NCBI GenBank assembly: GCA_023091665.1
Contig: JALJCQ010000013.1
Span: 3,756,699-3,820,698, forward strand
Direction of reading: 5' to 3'
DNA length: 64,000 nucleotides
Source: Pythium myriotylum
Taxonomy: Eukaryota; Oomycota; Peronosporomycetes; Pythiales; Pythiaceae
The notes beneath the pieces were generated by a model, which was not told where the DNA came from, did not search any database, and saw nothing but the letters and a program-made list of their open reading frames with translations. Position 1 is the first letter of the stretch, and every line of letters begins with the position of its first letter. The position numbers and the translations under genes were made by a program. Positions 20,340 to 31,100 of the stretch are shown here, piece by piece.

Positions 20340-22445
20340 TCAGCTCTTGAACGTGATTCCGTGGCGGTCGCAGAACCGAACGACCGCCACTTTGGCACAC
20401 TTGATGCCGGCCTCGTCGCGGAAATACGTGAGCAACGACGCCAACTCCAGTGGCTCCAGCAGCAGCACGGCCTCGTAGAGCGACTCGTTGGCCTTGAGAG
20501 CTGCCAAAAGCTGCCTGTCCAAACTCGCGTCGCTTGCTACGGTTGCCGAGTTCGTTGATGACGAGGCACTGGTTTCGTCCCTGTTCGCGTCCTGAACTGC
20601 TTCTCTTGACAACGAAGGAGCCGCACACGGTGTAGAAGGAGGAGACGAAGGTGGATCCTCGGTGTCGAGCTCGCACTCTGGTTCCTGACGCCTCTCGTCA
20701 ATTCTCACCTCTGCTACCGATGCAGCTGCGTCGCTCCCCTCCACCTCATCGTCGGATGACGACGAATCATCAATCGAGAGCACGAGCGGTGAGCTCTTAG
20801 CTTTTGGCTCGACAGCATCCTCAACGGATACATCCATCTGATCGTTTTCATCGTTGGGACTGTTGATGAGCTCAACGACTTCCACATCCTGTGCTTCTGA
20901 GACTTGCTCTCGCTCCGATATCAAACGCATCATCTCCGCCTCGAAGAACGCACAGGCCTCGTCCTCGTCGTCGCGCTCCGAGCTCTCTCTTCCTTCGTTG
21001 CTCGTCTTCCGCTCTGCTCTCATGCGTCGCATCTCATCCAACGCATCGTTTAAGTCGGCGAGGTCCTGCGTCTTGAGAAAGTTGAAGTTCTCCCGCCAGT
21101 TGGGGAACACGCGCTTGACGACGTCAGGGACTTCGCCTTCATCTTCTGCAAACTGATTGTCACTTTCATGAACATCCACATTGCTGTCCTCACATGTCTC
21201 TGTCTCCGTTGCTGGTATTGGAGGATCTGCACGAGCTCGAAGATCCCTCATCAGTTGGTTTGCGTATAAATTATCATCATCATCCTCGTCTCCATGCGGA
21301 GTTCTTTGCATACATCGCTCCCACATTGTCACGTACGCCTCGGCCGCAGCAGTCGCTCGATAGTTCTCCACGAGCCGAGCTACACCTGCACGTACTGCCG
21401 TCGCCGGTCTCTCCTCTCCGCCTCGTAACTCACGTGACGCTGGGAAGAGCACTCGCAGCGCCCACTCGATGTTTAGCAGCTCGCGTGCCTCGATCGGCGC
21501 GAGCACCTCGCCCTTGTGCACTTTGCGCTTGGCCTTTTCCAGTTTCTCGAGCTTGCGCACGAGCGCGAGTCGCTTCTTCTCGAGCTTCTTGAGCTGCGCG
21601 TCCACTTGCAGCAGCTCGCCGCTCACAAGTGCGATGTCCATGTCGATCTGTTGCTCTTTGCCCACAAGCGACTCGGACAGCGCGAGCGCCACCGCGAGCT
21701 CTTCGTCCTCGGTCTTGCGCAGCGTCGCCTGCCGCTTGCGCTTGCGTCCCACTGGAGCCACAGACGCCACTGTCGTCGTCGTCGAAGTCGTAGCTCGCGA
21801 CGGCGCGTCGGTGCGCCTGTCGAGACACGCGTTCACGTGGAGATGCTGCTCCAGCACACTCCACGCGCTCAGCTTCTCGCCGCAGACCATGCAGACCTCT
21901 TGCGCGGCGACGGCCGGCGGCGGCGCCTCGAACACGTTCTGGTCCTCGTGCTCGCGCGTCTCCTGCGGCTGCTCCTCTATCTCCATCTCGATCTCGACCT
22001 CCTGCGTCTCCACAGCCGCCGTCTCGCCCTCTGGTTTCTCGACCTTCTCCACCAAATCCTCCACGGCGTCTCCGGCGCGCACGCACTCAAAGTCGCCCAG
22101 CCGCACGCGCACGACGCTGCGTCCAACCTGCACGAGGTCTTGGTCGCGCAGCTCGACCTCCTCGCCCGGCGCGATCGCCACGCCGTTGACGCGCGTGCCG
22201 TTCGTGCTCTTGCAGTCGCGCAGCTGCAGCGCGAGCCCGCGTGACTGCGTCGTCGTCGCCACGAGCAGCTCGGCGTGGAGCCCCGAGACCTCGAGGTCGC
22301 GCCGCAGTCGCAGCCAGCACGCGCCGCGCCGCCCGACGCCCAGCCGAGCAGACGGGGCGGCCGACGACGCCGAGAAGCGCGCGCGCTCGCCCGCGTGGGG
22401 CCCGCGCGTGACCTCCCACACGAGGCAGCAGGCGCAGGCGGCCAT
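20340..22445 (-). CDS. SLX4: FHA-UBZ-UIM protein with SLX4-like C-terminal domain
   Basis: A single exon of 701 codons from the ATG at 22445; an in-frame ATG at 22562 would add 39 residues. Residues about 1-120 are an FHA domain, with S54-x2-H57 in VSGLHAEL and the KSTNGTRVNG turn, which binds phosphothreonine. A C2HC finger at 185-207 (CMVC..HLHVNAC) resembles UBZ4, and residues about 247-262 (DEELAVALALSESL) match a ubiquitin-interacting motif. A Lys/Glu-rich coiled coil and acidic linkers follow. The last about 60 residues (SLYEAVLLLEPLELASLL to DRHGITF) resemble the SLX4 C-terminal domain that binds the SLX1 nuclease. The inferred role is a phospho- and ubiquitin-reading scaffold for a Holliday-junction/flap nuclease in the nucleus. 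The SLX4 assignment rests on this short C-terminal domain plus the UBZ. Confidence 0.7.
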   Translation of the reverse strand: MAACACCLVWEVTRGPHAGERARFSASSAAPSARLGVGRRGACWLRLRRDLEVSGLHAELLVATTTQSRGLALQLRDCKSTNGTRVNGVAIAPGEEVELRDQDLVQVGRSVVRVRLGDFECVRAGDAVEDLVEKVEKPEGETAAVETQEVEIEMEIEEQPQETREHEDQNVFEAPPPAVAAQEVCMVCGEKLSAWSVLEQHLHVNACLDRRTDAPSRATTSTTTTVASVAPVGRKRKRQATLRKTEDEELAVALALSESLVGKEQQIDMDIALVSGELLQVDAQLKKLEKKRLALVRKLEKLEKAKRKVHKGEVLAPIEARELLNIEWALRVLFPASRELRGGEERPATAVRAGVARLVENYRATAAAEAYVTMWERCMQRTPHGDEDDDDNLYANQLMRDLRARADPPIPATETETCEDSNVDVHESDNQFAEDEGEVPDVVKRVFPNWRENFNFLKTQDLADLNDALDEMRRMRAERKTSNEGRESSERDDEDEACAFFEAEMMRLISEREQVSEAQDVEVVELINSPNDENDQMDVSVEDAVEPKAKSSPLVLSIDDSSSSDDEVEGSDAAASVAEVRIDERRQEPECELDTEDPPSSPPSTPCAAPSLSREAVQDANRDETSASSSTNSATVASDASLDRQLLAALKANESLYEAVLLLEPLELASLLTYFRDEAGIKCAKVAVVRFCDRHGITFKS

Positions 22446-22740
22446 TAATGGAGCGCCTTTCTTTTGAGATGAGCTCGAGCTCACTTGGCGGGAAAAACCT
22501 GTAGTAGAGGATCCTGTACTAAGTGGTAAATGTAGCCATGTCGGAAGCTGTGACGCGCGCATGGATCGCGTGAGGAGGTCAGCGCGAAATGCGCCACGAC
22601 TCCGTTCGGACTCTCACGGTCGCTTCCATGAGAACAATGCGGTGGTCGCAATGAGTTTTGATATGCAAATCTATATTTGTGGAGGTTTATATGGAGCGAG
22701 CGAGACGCAACTGGATCGATCGAGCGCGGGTCGGCATCGG

Positions 22741-25700
22741 TTAGCGGCGCTGGTGGTTGATGAAGCGCATGGCGAGCAGCGTGAGCACGCGCACGATCAC
22801 GATGTAGGCGCAGATGAGCCCAAAGTTCTTGTAGATGTCGTCCATGTCGGCTAGGTAGACGCGCTTGACGTAGTCCTTGACGGTCGTGCCCGGCGCAAAC
22901 TCGGGCGGCAGCTCGCCGCGCAGAGGCTTGCAGCCGAGATCGTCCTTGTCGTCGCACTGGCCGAAGAGCAGCGCCGTGAGAATCGAGAAAGGGAACTTGG
23001 TCGGCACGATCTCGTAGAGCCACTTGTACCCGGACGGCAGCGTGCTCGCCGGCGGGTTGTAGCCGTTGATGTTAAAGTTGAGCGCGTTGAAGATGACGCC
23101 AACGTTGAAAGCCGAGCCAAAGTCCGGGAACGTGACCGCGAGCAGCTCGCCAAAGTACGTCTGCAGCAGCACGTGCATGGACGCGTGGATCCAGTAGAGC
23201 AGGAAGAGGTAGGCGCCGCTGAAGCCCGCGAGCGGGAAGAAGACTGCGCAGAAGACGAGCGTCGCGGCGAACGCGTATGGAATCTCGACAAGACTCGAGC
23301 CGACAAAGTACCAGAAGGCATTGTACGTCTGCGACGCGCGCTCGCGGTAAAATGAAGCGCGCACTTCGCTCGCGAGCGGCATGGAGCCGTCGAAGGCGAT
23401 CACACCAATGAACGAAGTCGTGCCGTACACCAGACTCACGCCTGCGATCGCGCCCTGGTACGTGTCGTAGTCACGGTCGAGGAACGCGAGGCCGAAAATG
23501 AGCGCCAGCAGCAAATACACGACCGTGCGCGAGAGCATGTAGTCGGGCGTGCGCCAGTACGTGCGGAACGAGCGCTGGATGAGCATTTTAGCCTGCACGG
23601 TGTTCGTGGCAGCACGCTTCTTCTCGAAGGCGACGGCAGCGACGCCCGGAGCCGGTCGCGTGATGCCATCCTGGTTGAGGTCGTAATCGAGCTGCTCTTT
23701 CTTGGCGCTGGCCTGGAACACGGCGACAAAGTCGGCCGTCGCATCCTGACGGCTGAGCTTCTCCTCGGCGGATCCGCCGCCGACACCGGCGCCGATGACT
23801 TCGAGCATCCACGTCGCGGGGTTGTAGTCCTCCGATGGGATCGGCGCGACGCCCTGAACGGCCTGGAAGTAGTCGACGATCGCGCTGCCTCGACGGCCAA
23901 GGTCGCCAAAGTACACGGTCTCGCCTCCGCGCTTGAGCAGCAGCAGTCTATCGAAGACCTGGAAGACTTCGAACGACGGCTGGTGGATCGTGCAGACGAT
24001 CGTGCGACCCGAGTCGGCGACCTTGCGCACGCCGTCCATGATCATCTTGGCTGCACGCGCATCGAGCCCACTCGTCGGCTCGTCGAGGAAGAGCACGCTC
24101 GGCTGTGCAGCGAGCTCCACGCCGATGGTGAGTCGCTTGAGCTGCTCAACCGTCGAGCCTCGTACAATGAAGTCGGCGATCGGACGCAGATCCAGCAGAT
24201 CCAGACACTCTTCGACCGACTCGAGCTTGTGGCTCATCGGCACCGAGCTGCTCTGTCGGAGGACGGCGCTGAACGTGAGCGCCTCGCGGATGGTCGTTGA
24301 GTCGTTGTGCACGTCCATCTGCTCGCAGTAGGCTGTGCATCGGCGAATGGCCATGTCGGTAGCGGGGTGGCCGTTGAGGAAGATCTGTCCCTTGATGGTG
24401 CCGCCAGTCTTGCGTCCAGCGATCACGTCCATGAGCGTCGTCTTACCGGCGCCTGAGCTGCCCATGAGTGCCGTGATCGTGCCTGGCACAGCGTAGCCGC
24501 TGATGCCCTTCAGCAGTGTGAGCTCCTCCTTCTCGTCACCGGGCTTCGGCACCGAGTACCATAGGTCTGTGAACGCGAGAGAGACCGGTGCAAAGTGGCG
24601 CTCGTGCTTGACGGATGCGTCGTCGATGGTCACAGCGACAGTCTCGTCGGGTGCACGCGGACTCTTGACGAGGCGGTAGTCGGTCGGTGTCGCAGTCGAG
24701 GAGACTGAAGTCGAGGCCTCCGACTCGTCTGAGGCGACTTGCGGGGTCGGTGAGCGGTCACTCGCGTCGTCGAAGCGCACGTTCTCGAGGATGTAGATGG
24801 ACATGACGATGAAGAGCAAGTAGGTGCCGGCCATGAAGATGAGTCCGAGCCAGAGCCAGACGCGGTCCGAGTGGAGCTTGAAGACAGAGAGCGCCCACTT
24901 GCCCATGCTCGACTTGCCGTACTGCGCACAGTAGTCAACGCCCTTGTAGACGCAGACGTCGAAGTCACTCGCGCCATACTGGTTGATCACGACCGAGCGC
25001 AGACACCACGACATGGGGTTGATCCAGTAGATCCAGATGAAGTAGTCCGGGATGAGGTTGCGCACGATCATGAAACCCGCAAAGAGGATGAAGAAGAGGA
25101 TCGAGAGCAGCATTAGCGGCTCGGCCACGTGCAAGTTGGGCGTGCCCATGGCCAGGAAGAAGAACCACGCGTTGAAGGCCAGGTTCGTCAGCAGGAGGAT
25201 GAGCTCGAAGATGAGGAACTCGGGCACTTTGGACACGAAGCCGCAGATCCAATACACGATCGAGCCGAAGACCAGCACTTGGAAGATCGCCATCGGCAGC
25301 TGCGCCACTGACGTAGCCACGACGAACGCCGACGTCTGGTACAAGTTGGCGGCGCGTTGCTTGTAGAAGATAGCTCGTGCGGCCTGGAAGACTGGGATCT
25401 GACTCGCCTGTTCCATCGCAAGGAAGAGCACGGACGCGAAGAGAATGCCCATGACGAGCTGCACGTTGGTCGGACGCAGCTGGTAGAAGAGCGTGGCGTG
25501 GAGCAGACTCGAGATCACGATCGTGGCGGCGCGTGTCTTGAGCACGGACGTGTTACGCGCCATGACGAGCAGGTCGCGCTTCATGAGCAGCGGCAAATTG
25601 TGCCAGAACGACTGGTAGAACATCGGCACCTGGACCATCTGCTCACCGCTTGCGAGCAGCTTGGCATCCGTGGGCTTACGGACCTCGTCCAGCACCTCGA

Positions 25701-26706
25701 GATAGATATGCGACTGCGTGAACGTGTGCGCAAATTCTCCTGGGAGTCGAGGCAGCGAGAGCGACGCCGAGTTCTTCGCGTACCGGTTTTGCTGGCGTGT
25801 GCCCAGATCCATGAGGAAGTCTGCCGTGTCTCTATCAGGCGGACACTCGAGGCCCAGTCCTCGGAAATAGTCGAGCGCGCGGTCGCGGGGTCCGTTGTAG
25901 AGCACGTGGCCCTCGTTGAGCACGATGACCGCGTCGAAGAGGTCGAAGACCTCGGGCGCCGGCTGCAGCAGTGCCATGACCACGACCTTCTGCTCGGCGA
26001 TGGCGTTGGCGCGGTACTGACGCACGATGTCGAACGTGGCGGCCGAATCGAGACCCGTGGTGATCTCGTCGTAGCAGGCAACGAGACGGCCCTGGATGTC
26101 CATCTCGCCGATCGTCACGCGCTTTTTCTCACCTCCTGAGACGCCTCGGAGCATCTCATCACCCACGACCGTATCTTGGACGTGACTGAGACCGAGACCT
26201 GCGAGGATTGAAAACGTGACTGAGCTGTCGTAAGGCTTTGGCGGCTGGTGCGGGGTGCTAACTTGACCCCAAGCCTGTGCGAACGCGACGGTCTCTTGTA
26301 CCGTGAGCGTCGGGTGGTGGCGATCGCGTTGCGGCACGTAGCTGATGAACTGCGGCAGACGACCGTGGAACTGCTCGAGAGGCACGCCGTTGAAGGCGAC
26401 CTCCCCCTGGCGAGCAATAGCCTTGGAGGACTCGAGCCGGCCACTGATCAGCTTGAGCAGCGAGGTCTTGCCTGAGCCGGGCTGACCCAGCACGAGCGTG
26501 AGGCTCCCAGGTTTGAACACGCCGGAGATGTCGTTGAGCACAGTCTTGGTGACCGTGGGGGCCTTCTTGGCAAAGAGACCGGTCACGCCACTCGAGAGCT
26601 CGTGACCGATGGTCGGAAGCTGCTTCTTGCTCGAGGCCACGGCATCCGCAGTGGGCGGCGCGTCGACCTCAACCGTCAGCGAGACGTGGGTCAAGCGGAC
26701 TTCCAT
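22741..26706 (-). CDS. Full-size ABCG/PDR-type ABC transporter
   Basis: A single exon of 1321 codons with the PDR order NBD1-TMD1-NBD2-TMD2. NBD1 has Walker A GQPGSGKTS, signature VSGGEKKRVTIGE and a Walker B whose aspartate region reads CYDEITTGLD. NBD2 has Walker A GSSGAGKTT, the degenerate signature VEQLKRLTIG and Walker B VLFLDEPTSGLD. About six hydrophobic segments lie in each TMD, with a Cys-containing extracellular loop near VCVYKGVDYC. PDR transporters export hydrophobic drugs, sterols or plant defence compounds across the plasma membrane; the substrate is unknown. Canonical and degenerate sites alternate as usual in this class. The ATG at 26706 begins MEVRLTHVSL, giving a compact N-terminus. 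It is on the same strand as the downstream SLX4-like gene, 295 bp away. Confidence 0.96.
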   Translation of the reverse strand: MEVRLTHVSLTVEVDAPPTADAVASSKKQLPTIGHELSSGVTGLFAKKAPTVTKTVLNDISGVFKPGSLTLVLGQPGSGKTSLLKLISGRLESSKAIARQGEVAFNGVPLEQFHGRLPQFISYVPQRDRHHPTLTVQETVAFAQAWGQVSTPHQPPKPYDSSVTFSILAGLGLSHVQDTVVGDEMLRGVSGGEKKRVTIGEMDIQGRLVACYDEITTGLDSAATFDIVRQYRANAIAEQKVVVMALLQPAPEVFDLFDAVIVLNEGHVLYNGPRDRALDYFRGLGLECPPDRDTADFLMDLGTRQQNRYAKNSASLSLPRLPGEFAHTFTQSHIYLEVLDEVRKPTDAKLLASGEQMVQVPMFYQSFWHNLPLLMKRDLLVMARNTSVLKTRAATIVISSLLHATLFYQLRPTNVQLVMGILFASVLFLAMEQASQIPVFQAARAIFYKQRAANLYQTSAFVVATSVAQLPMAIFQVLVFGSIVYWICGFVSKVPEFLIFELILLLTNLAFNAWFFFLAMGTPNLHVAEPLMLLSILFFILFAGFMIVRNLIPDYFIWIYWINPMSWCLRSVVINQYGASDFDVCVYKGVDYCAQYGKSSMGKWALSVFKLHSDRVWLWLGLIFMAGTYLLFIVMSIYILENVRFDDASDRSPTPQVASDESEASTSVSSTATPTDYRLVKSPRAPDETVAVTIDDASVKHERHFAPVSLAFTDLWYSVPKPGDEKEELTLLKGISGYAVPGTITALMGSSGAGKTTLMDVIAGRKTGGTIKGQIFLNGHPATDMAIRRCTAYCEQMDVHNDSTTIREALTFSAVLRQSSSVPMSHKLESVEECLDLLDLRPIADFIVRGSTVEQLKRLTIGVELAAQPSVLFLDEPTSGLDARAAKMIMDGVRKVADSGRTIVCTIHQPSFEVFQVFDRLLLLKRGGETVYFGDLGRRGSAIVDYFQAVQGVAPIPSEDYNPATWMLEVIGAGVGGGSAEEKLSRQDATADFVAVFQASAKKEQLDYDLNQDGITRPAPGVAAVAFEKKRAATNTVQAKMLIQRSFRTYWRTPDYMLSRTVVYLLLALIFGLAFLDRDYDTYQGAIAGVSLVYGTTSFIGVIAFDGSMPLASEVRASFYRERASQTYNAFWYFVGSSLVEIPYAFAATLVFCAVFFPLAGFSGAYLFLLYWIHASMHVLLQTYFGELLAVTFPDFGSAFNVGVIFNALNFNINGYNPPASTLPSGYKWLYEIVPTKFPFSILTALLFGQCDDKDDLGCKPLRGELPPEFAPGTTVKDYVKRVYLADMDDIYKNFGLICAYIVIVRVLTLLAMRFINHQRR

Positions 26707-28120
26707 CTCGGGAGACTTGCACCGGAGGCGGCGAGTTGTGAAATGAGCCTCAACTCGAGATCGTCTTGGCCTTGGCCTTTCTCATATCTCGCAGAGAGAG
26801 AACGGAGAGACCAAGAGAGGAGAACAAGCGGCATTGGGCGGTGGCTTCCGCTTCATATCGCTGGAAGATGCACTTCGACGGGTGCATGTATCAGCTATGG
26901 GAGTTTGTTTGGTCGCGGCTTCGTCCTCGCTCGTCCTCGTTTAGACTTGGAGCTTGGCTGACTCTCCAGGTGAGCGACTCGGGAAGACGAATACTGGACG
27001 AAGCGTGGACGAAGGAGGACGGCCAGAGTAATCGTATCTCCTTGGCAACTGGCAGCTTACACGTTTTGGGCAAAGCCATGCCTCTGCAACTTTATACAAT
27101 ACACTCGGCCAACGTGAAGTGTCTTGTGGATCTTTGGGGGCCCCGGAATGCCTGGGAGAGCGAGGAACAACTGGACGATGAGAAATGCCAACGAGGGGCG
27201 CAACGCCACGATGAAGATTGCGGAGATCGGCTGCAGGCGCAATCTGTCGATTAGTATTTGCGACGGACGAGTCGGTCGAGGGCTTCGCCTACGCGAACGT
27301 GGTTATTGTTGGTCGGTGCGTGTCAACTCTCATTCTGTTCCATCGTGTGGTTGTTGAAGACAACAGAAGACCTTCCAGTGGACAAGTCTCGGTCTCCTAG
27401 TTTCAAGAAACCTGGTGAACTCCGACTCCATTTTTTGCAACAGAATTCGAAGAGACGCAATCAAACAACCGGAAGAAGAGGCCCTTTTCGCCAGAACAGC
27501 CAGCACTGGTGCTTGTTGGTCGCGGTCTTTCTGTCTGTTTCGTGCTTGCGCATCCCAGCTTCCCCTCATGTCTACATTTCACCCTCTTTCACAGGTTGTA
27601 CATGCGTTCGTGCATTATATGAGCAGCGTAGTGGCGATTCTCCAAATCCAAACTACAGTACCGATTTGTACGACCAGATTCGTGTGGGCCAGTTCGAATT
27701 GACCAAAGAGATGGTCTGACTCAACCATACTCGCATGACCAACGAGGCCAGACGCCGCGTCGAAAAGTCCAGATACTTTCCAGTGGCCAGTACCCGCTGC
27801 TAGCTCTAGTACTGCTTGGTCGAGTTCCGAAGTGTCTCGTCGGTGGATACGAGCGAGGCAACTGTCTCGACAGATAAAAATGTTTCTTCACGTTTTGCAT
27901 GACGAGGGTCTGGGGCATGTGGCAGTCGTGAATGTTCAGTCCATTTCAGTCATTATTGAAGATGATTGAGGCACGACAAGTATTTGGTGTACAAATGGGG
28001 GATTGTCGTTTCTTATGAACGAATCGAAATGCCTAATCATTTTCTCTGAATATCTGAACACTACAGAGCATCCCTGAGCGCCGCTTCGATCGTGCCGCCA
28101 GGTGGGCATGATCGGAGGGC
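26707..28120. other. 1.4-kb intergenic region, no gene seen
   Basis: This lies between the ABC transporter start and the first adhesin-like gene's stop. Short ORFs exist on both strands but none has a recognisable domain or composition like the neighbours. Confidence 0.55.
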
Positions 28121-31100
28121 TTAGCGGACCAGACCCGAACGCGAGAACGGCACCCAAATCTCATCACCCTTCTCAGACTTGAGGTCGCACACGCCAGCGA
28201 AGACCGTGAAGGACACGCACCCACGGGTCGCCTTGCATGCCGTGCAGCACTCGTCCAGGTCGCTGGTCCACACCGACTTGATGTTGATCCACTTCCAGGA
28301 GAAGCGTGCGCTGTCATCCGAGTAGGTGCACAGACTCGGCTTGGGCGAGGTCACAGACGCCGACAAGTAGTCGCTATCGCGATGGAAGTCTTCGAGCTTC
28401 CACTTGAGTGAACACTCGGTCGACGACCAGCCCTGGTACCCGGTCTTCTGCTTGAACGAGTAGCCAACACACCCGCCCGTCTTGGCACAAGCGTCGCAAC
28501 AGGCAGCGAGTTCGAGACCCTCAATCGATTTGATCTCGTTTCCTTTGTAGTATCCCTTGGTCGTGGCTCCGCATTGGCTCGGACACAGCACCTTGTACGT
28601 GCGGTCAGCTTCGGATGGACACTTGCCGCCGTTCTGCGCAGGAGTCTTGATGCCCAGCACCTTGCTCTTGTAGTAGGTCTTACCACCATCTGTGGATGTG
28701 CAGTTGCTGAACGAACCCGGGTCCTCCTCCGGCTTGTACACGACACAGTCAACGGCAGGACAGAGCACCTTATCGGTGCGCTCCTTCTCCGATGGGCATG
28801 CCTTTCCACCGTATTGAGGCTGCGTCTTGATGCCGAGGACACGGCTCTTAAACCACTTGCTAGAACCTGGGCTCTCAGGCTGGCAATCACCGTACGGCGT
28901 CTTGTCTTCCTCGGGAGTGTTCACCACACAGTCGACACCTGGACACAGCTTCTTGTCGATGCGCTCCCACTCCGGTGGACACGCCTTACCACCGTACTCG
29001 GGCTGGACCTTGATGCCCAGCACACGTGACTGGTAGTAGGTGTTTGAGTAGTCCTCAGCTGTGCAGTTGCCGTAAGGCGAAGTCTCTTCTTCGACAGTTT
29101 TGACGACACAGTCCACTGCAGGACAGAGCTTCTTCACAGTACGATCCGCCTCCGACGGACACTTGCCACCGTAGATTGCACCAGTCTTGATGCCGAGGAC
29201 CTTAGTCTGATAGAAAGTGTTGTTACCAAGATCCGTGCACGGGCTCAATGGGTTCTTGTCCTCATCTTCCGTGAAGACAACACAATCGACCGCTTTGCAG
29301 ACCTTCTGGACAGTTCGCTCCTTCTCCGAAGGACAGTCACCGCCGTACTTGGCATCCGTCTTGATGCCGAGAACCTTGTATTGGAACCAGGTGCCAGATC
29401 CGTTGTCCGCACATTCACCGAAGCTGCCATCGTCCTCTTCCTCGGTCTTGACGACACAGTTTTCCGCCGGACACAACACTCTGTCCTGTCGAGCTGGGTC
29501 GTTCTCATCAGGACACGTGCCGCCGTACTTGGCCTGAGTCTTAATGCCCAACACACGGGACTTGTAGTAGTTCTTTCCATAGTCCTCCTTCGTGCAGTCT
29601 CCGAAGGGCCCCTTGTCTTCTTCCTTGGAGTTGATCACACAGTTGATGGGATCACACAAGACCTTCTGCATACGATCCGCAGGGGCAGGACACGAGCCGC
29701 CGTACTTTGCGTCGACCTTGATGCCAAGCACACGAGACTTGTACCACTTGTTGGTGCCGTCGTCCGTGCAGTCGCCGAATTCGCCTGTCTCCTCCTCGGG
29801 GGTCTTCACCACACAGGCAACGGCATCACAGAGCACACTGTCCATGCGTTGCTCAGGAGGCGGACACTGGCCACCGTTCTCAGCTTGCTTCTTGATGCCC
29901 AAGACTCGAGACTTGTACCACACGTTCGAGCCATTGTCCTTGCAATCTCCGTAAGGACTCTTCTCCTCTTCGGGCGTGTTCACGACACAGTCCACTGCAG
30001 GGCACGATGCCGACACCGTTCGCTCGGCCTCCGACGGACACTTGCCGCCGTACTTGGCCTCCTCCTTAATTCCAAGCACCTTGGTCTTGATGTACTTGCC
30101 ACTTGCGACGTCAAGGAAACAAGTCGAGTAATCACCGCTGTCGTCGCCGACCGTCTTGACAACACAGTCGATCGGGTCACACTTGACCGTGTCAATACGG
30201 ACGGGATCATTCTCGCCGGGGCACGTACCGCCGTACTGCGCCAGCGTCTTAATTCCAAGCACGCGTGATCGGAACCAGACGTTCGAGCCATTGTCCTTGC
30301 AGTCGCTGTACGCGCCCTTGTCTTCCTCCTTCGAGTTGATCACACAGTTGACCGGGTCACACTTGATGCTGTCGATACGCTTCGGGTCCGACTCGCTCGG
30401 GCAGTTTCCTCCGTACTGAGCCGCCGTCTTGATACCGAGCACGCGCGTGCGGTACCACACGCCTGCGCCGTTGTTGGTGCAGTCACTGAATGGCGTCTTG
30501 TCCTCTTCCTTTGAGTTGATGACACAGTCGACCGGCTCGCAGCGGACGCTATCCACGCGTGACGGGTCTGTCTCGCTCGGACACTTACCGCCAAACTTGG
30601 CCTGGGTCTTGATACCGAGCACGCGAGTCTTGAACCACTTGTTCGTGCCGTCGTTCGCACAGTCCGAGTAGGCTCCCGTGTCTTCGGCCTTTGAGTTGAT
30701 GACACAGTCGACGGCATCACACTTGAGACGGTCGACGCGTTCAGCGGGAGTCGGGCACTTGCCGCCGTACTTGGCCTCGGTCTTGATGCCCAGCACACGA
30801 GACTTGTACCACACACCCGTACCGTCGTCGGCACAGTCTCCGTACGCGCCGGTGTCCTCCTCCTTGGTCTTGACCACGCAGTCCACGGGCGTGCACTGGA
30901 CGCGGTCGATTCGGGACAAGTCGGTGACGTCCGGGCACTTGCCGCCGTTCGAGGCCGGCGTCTTGATGCCGAGCACACGGGCCTTGTACCAGAAGCCGCT
31001 GCTGTCGGGCGCGCAGTCCGAGTACGGGCTCGTCTCCTCGTCCTTCGAGTTGATCACGCAGTCCAACGGGTTGCACAGCTCTTTCAGTGCACGCGACGGG

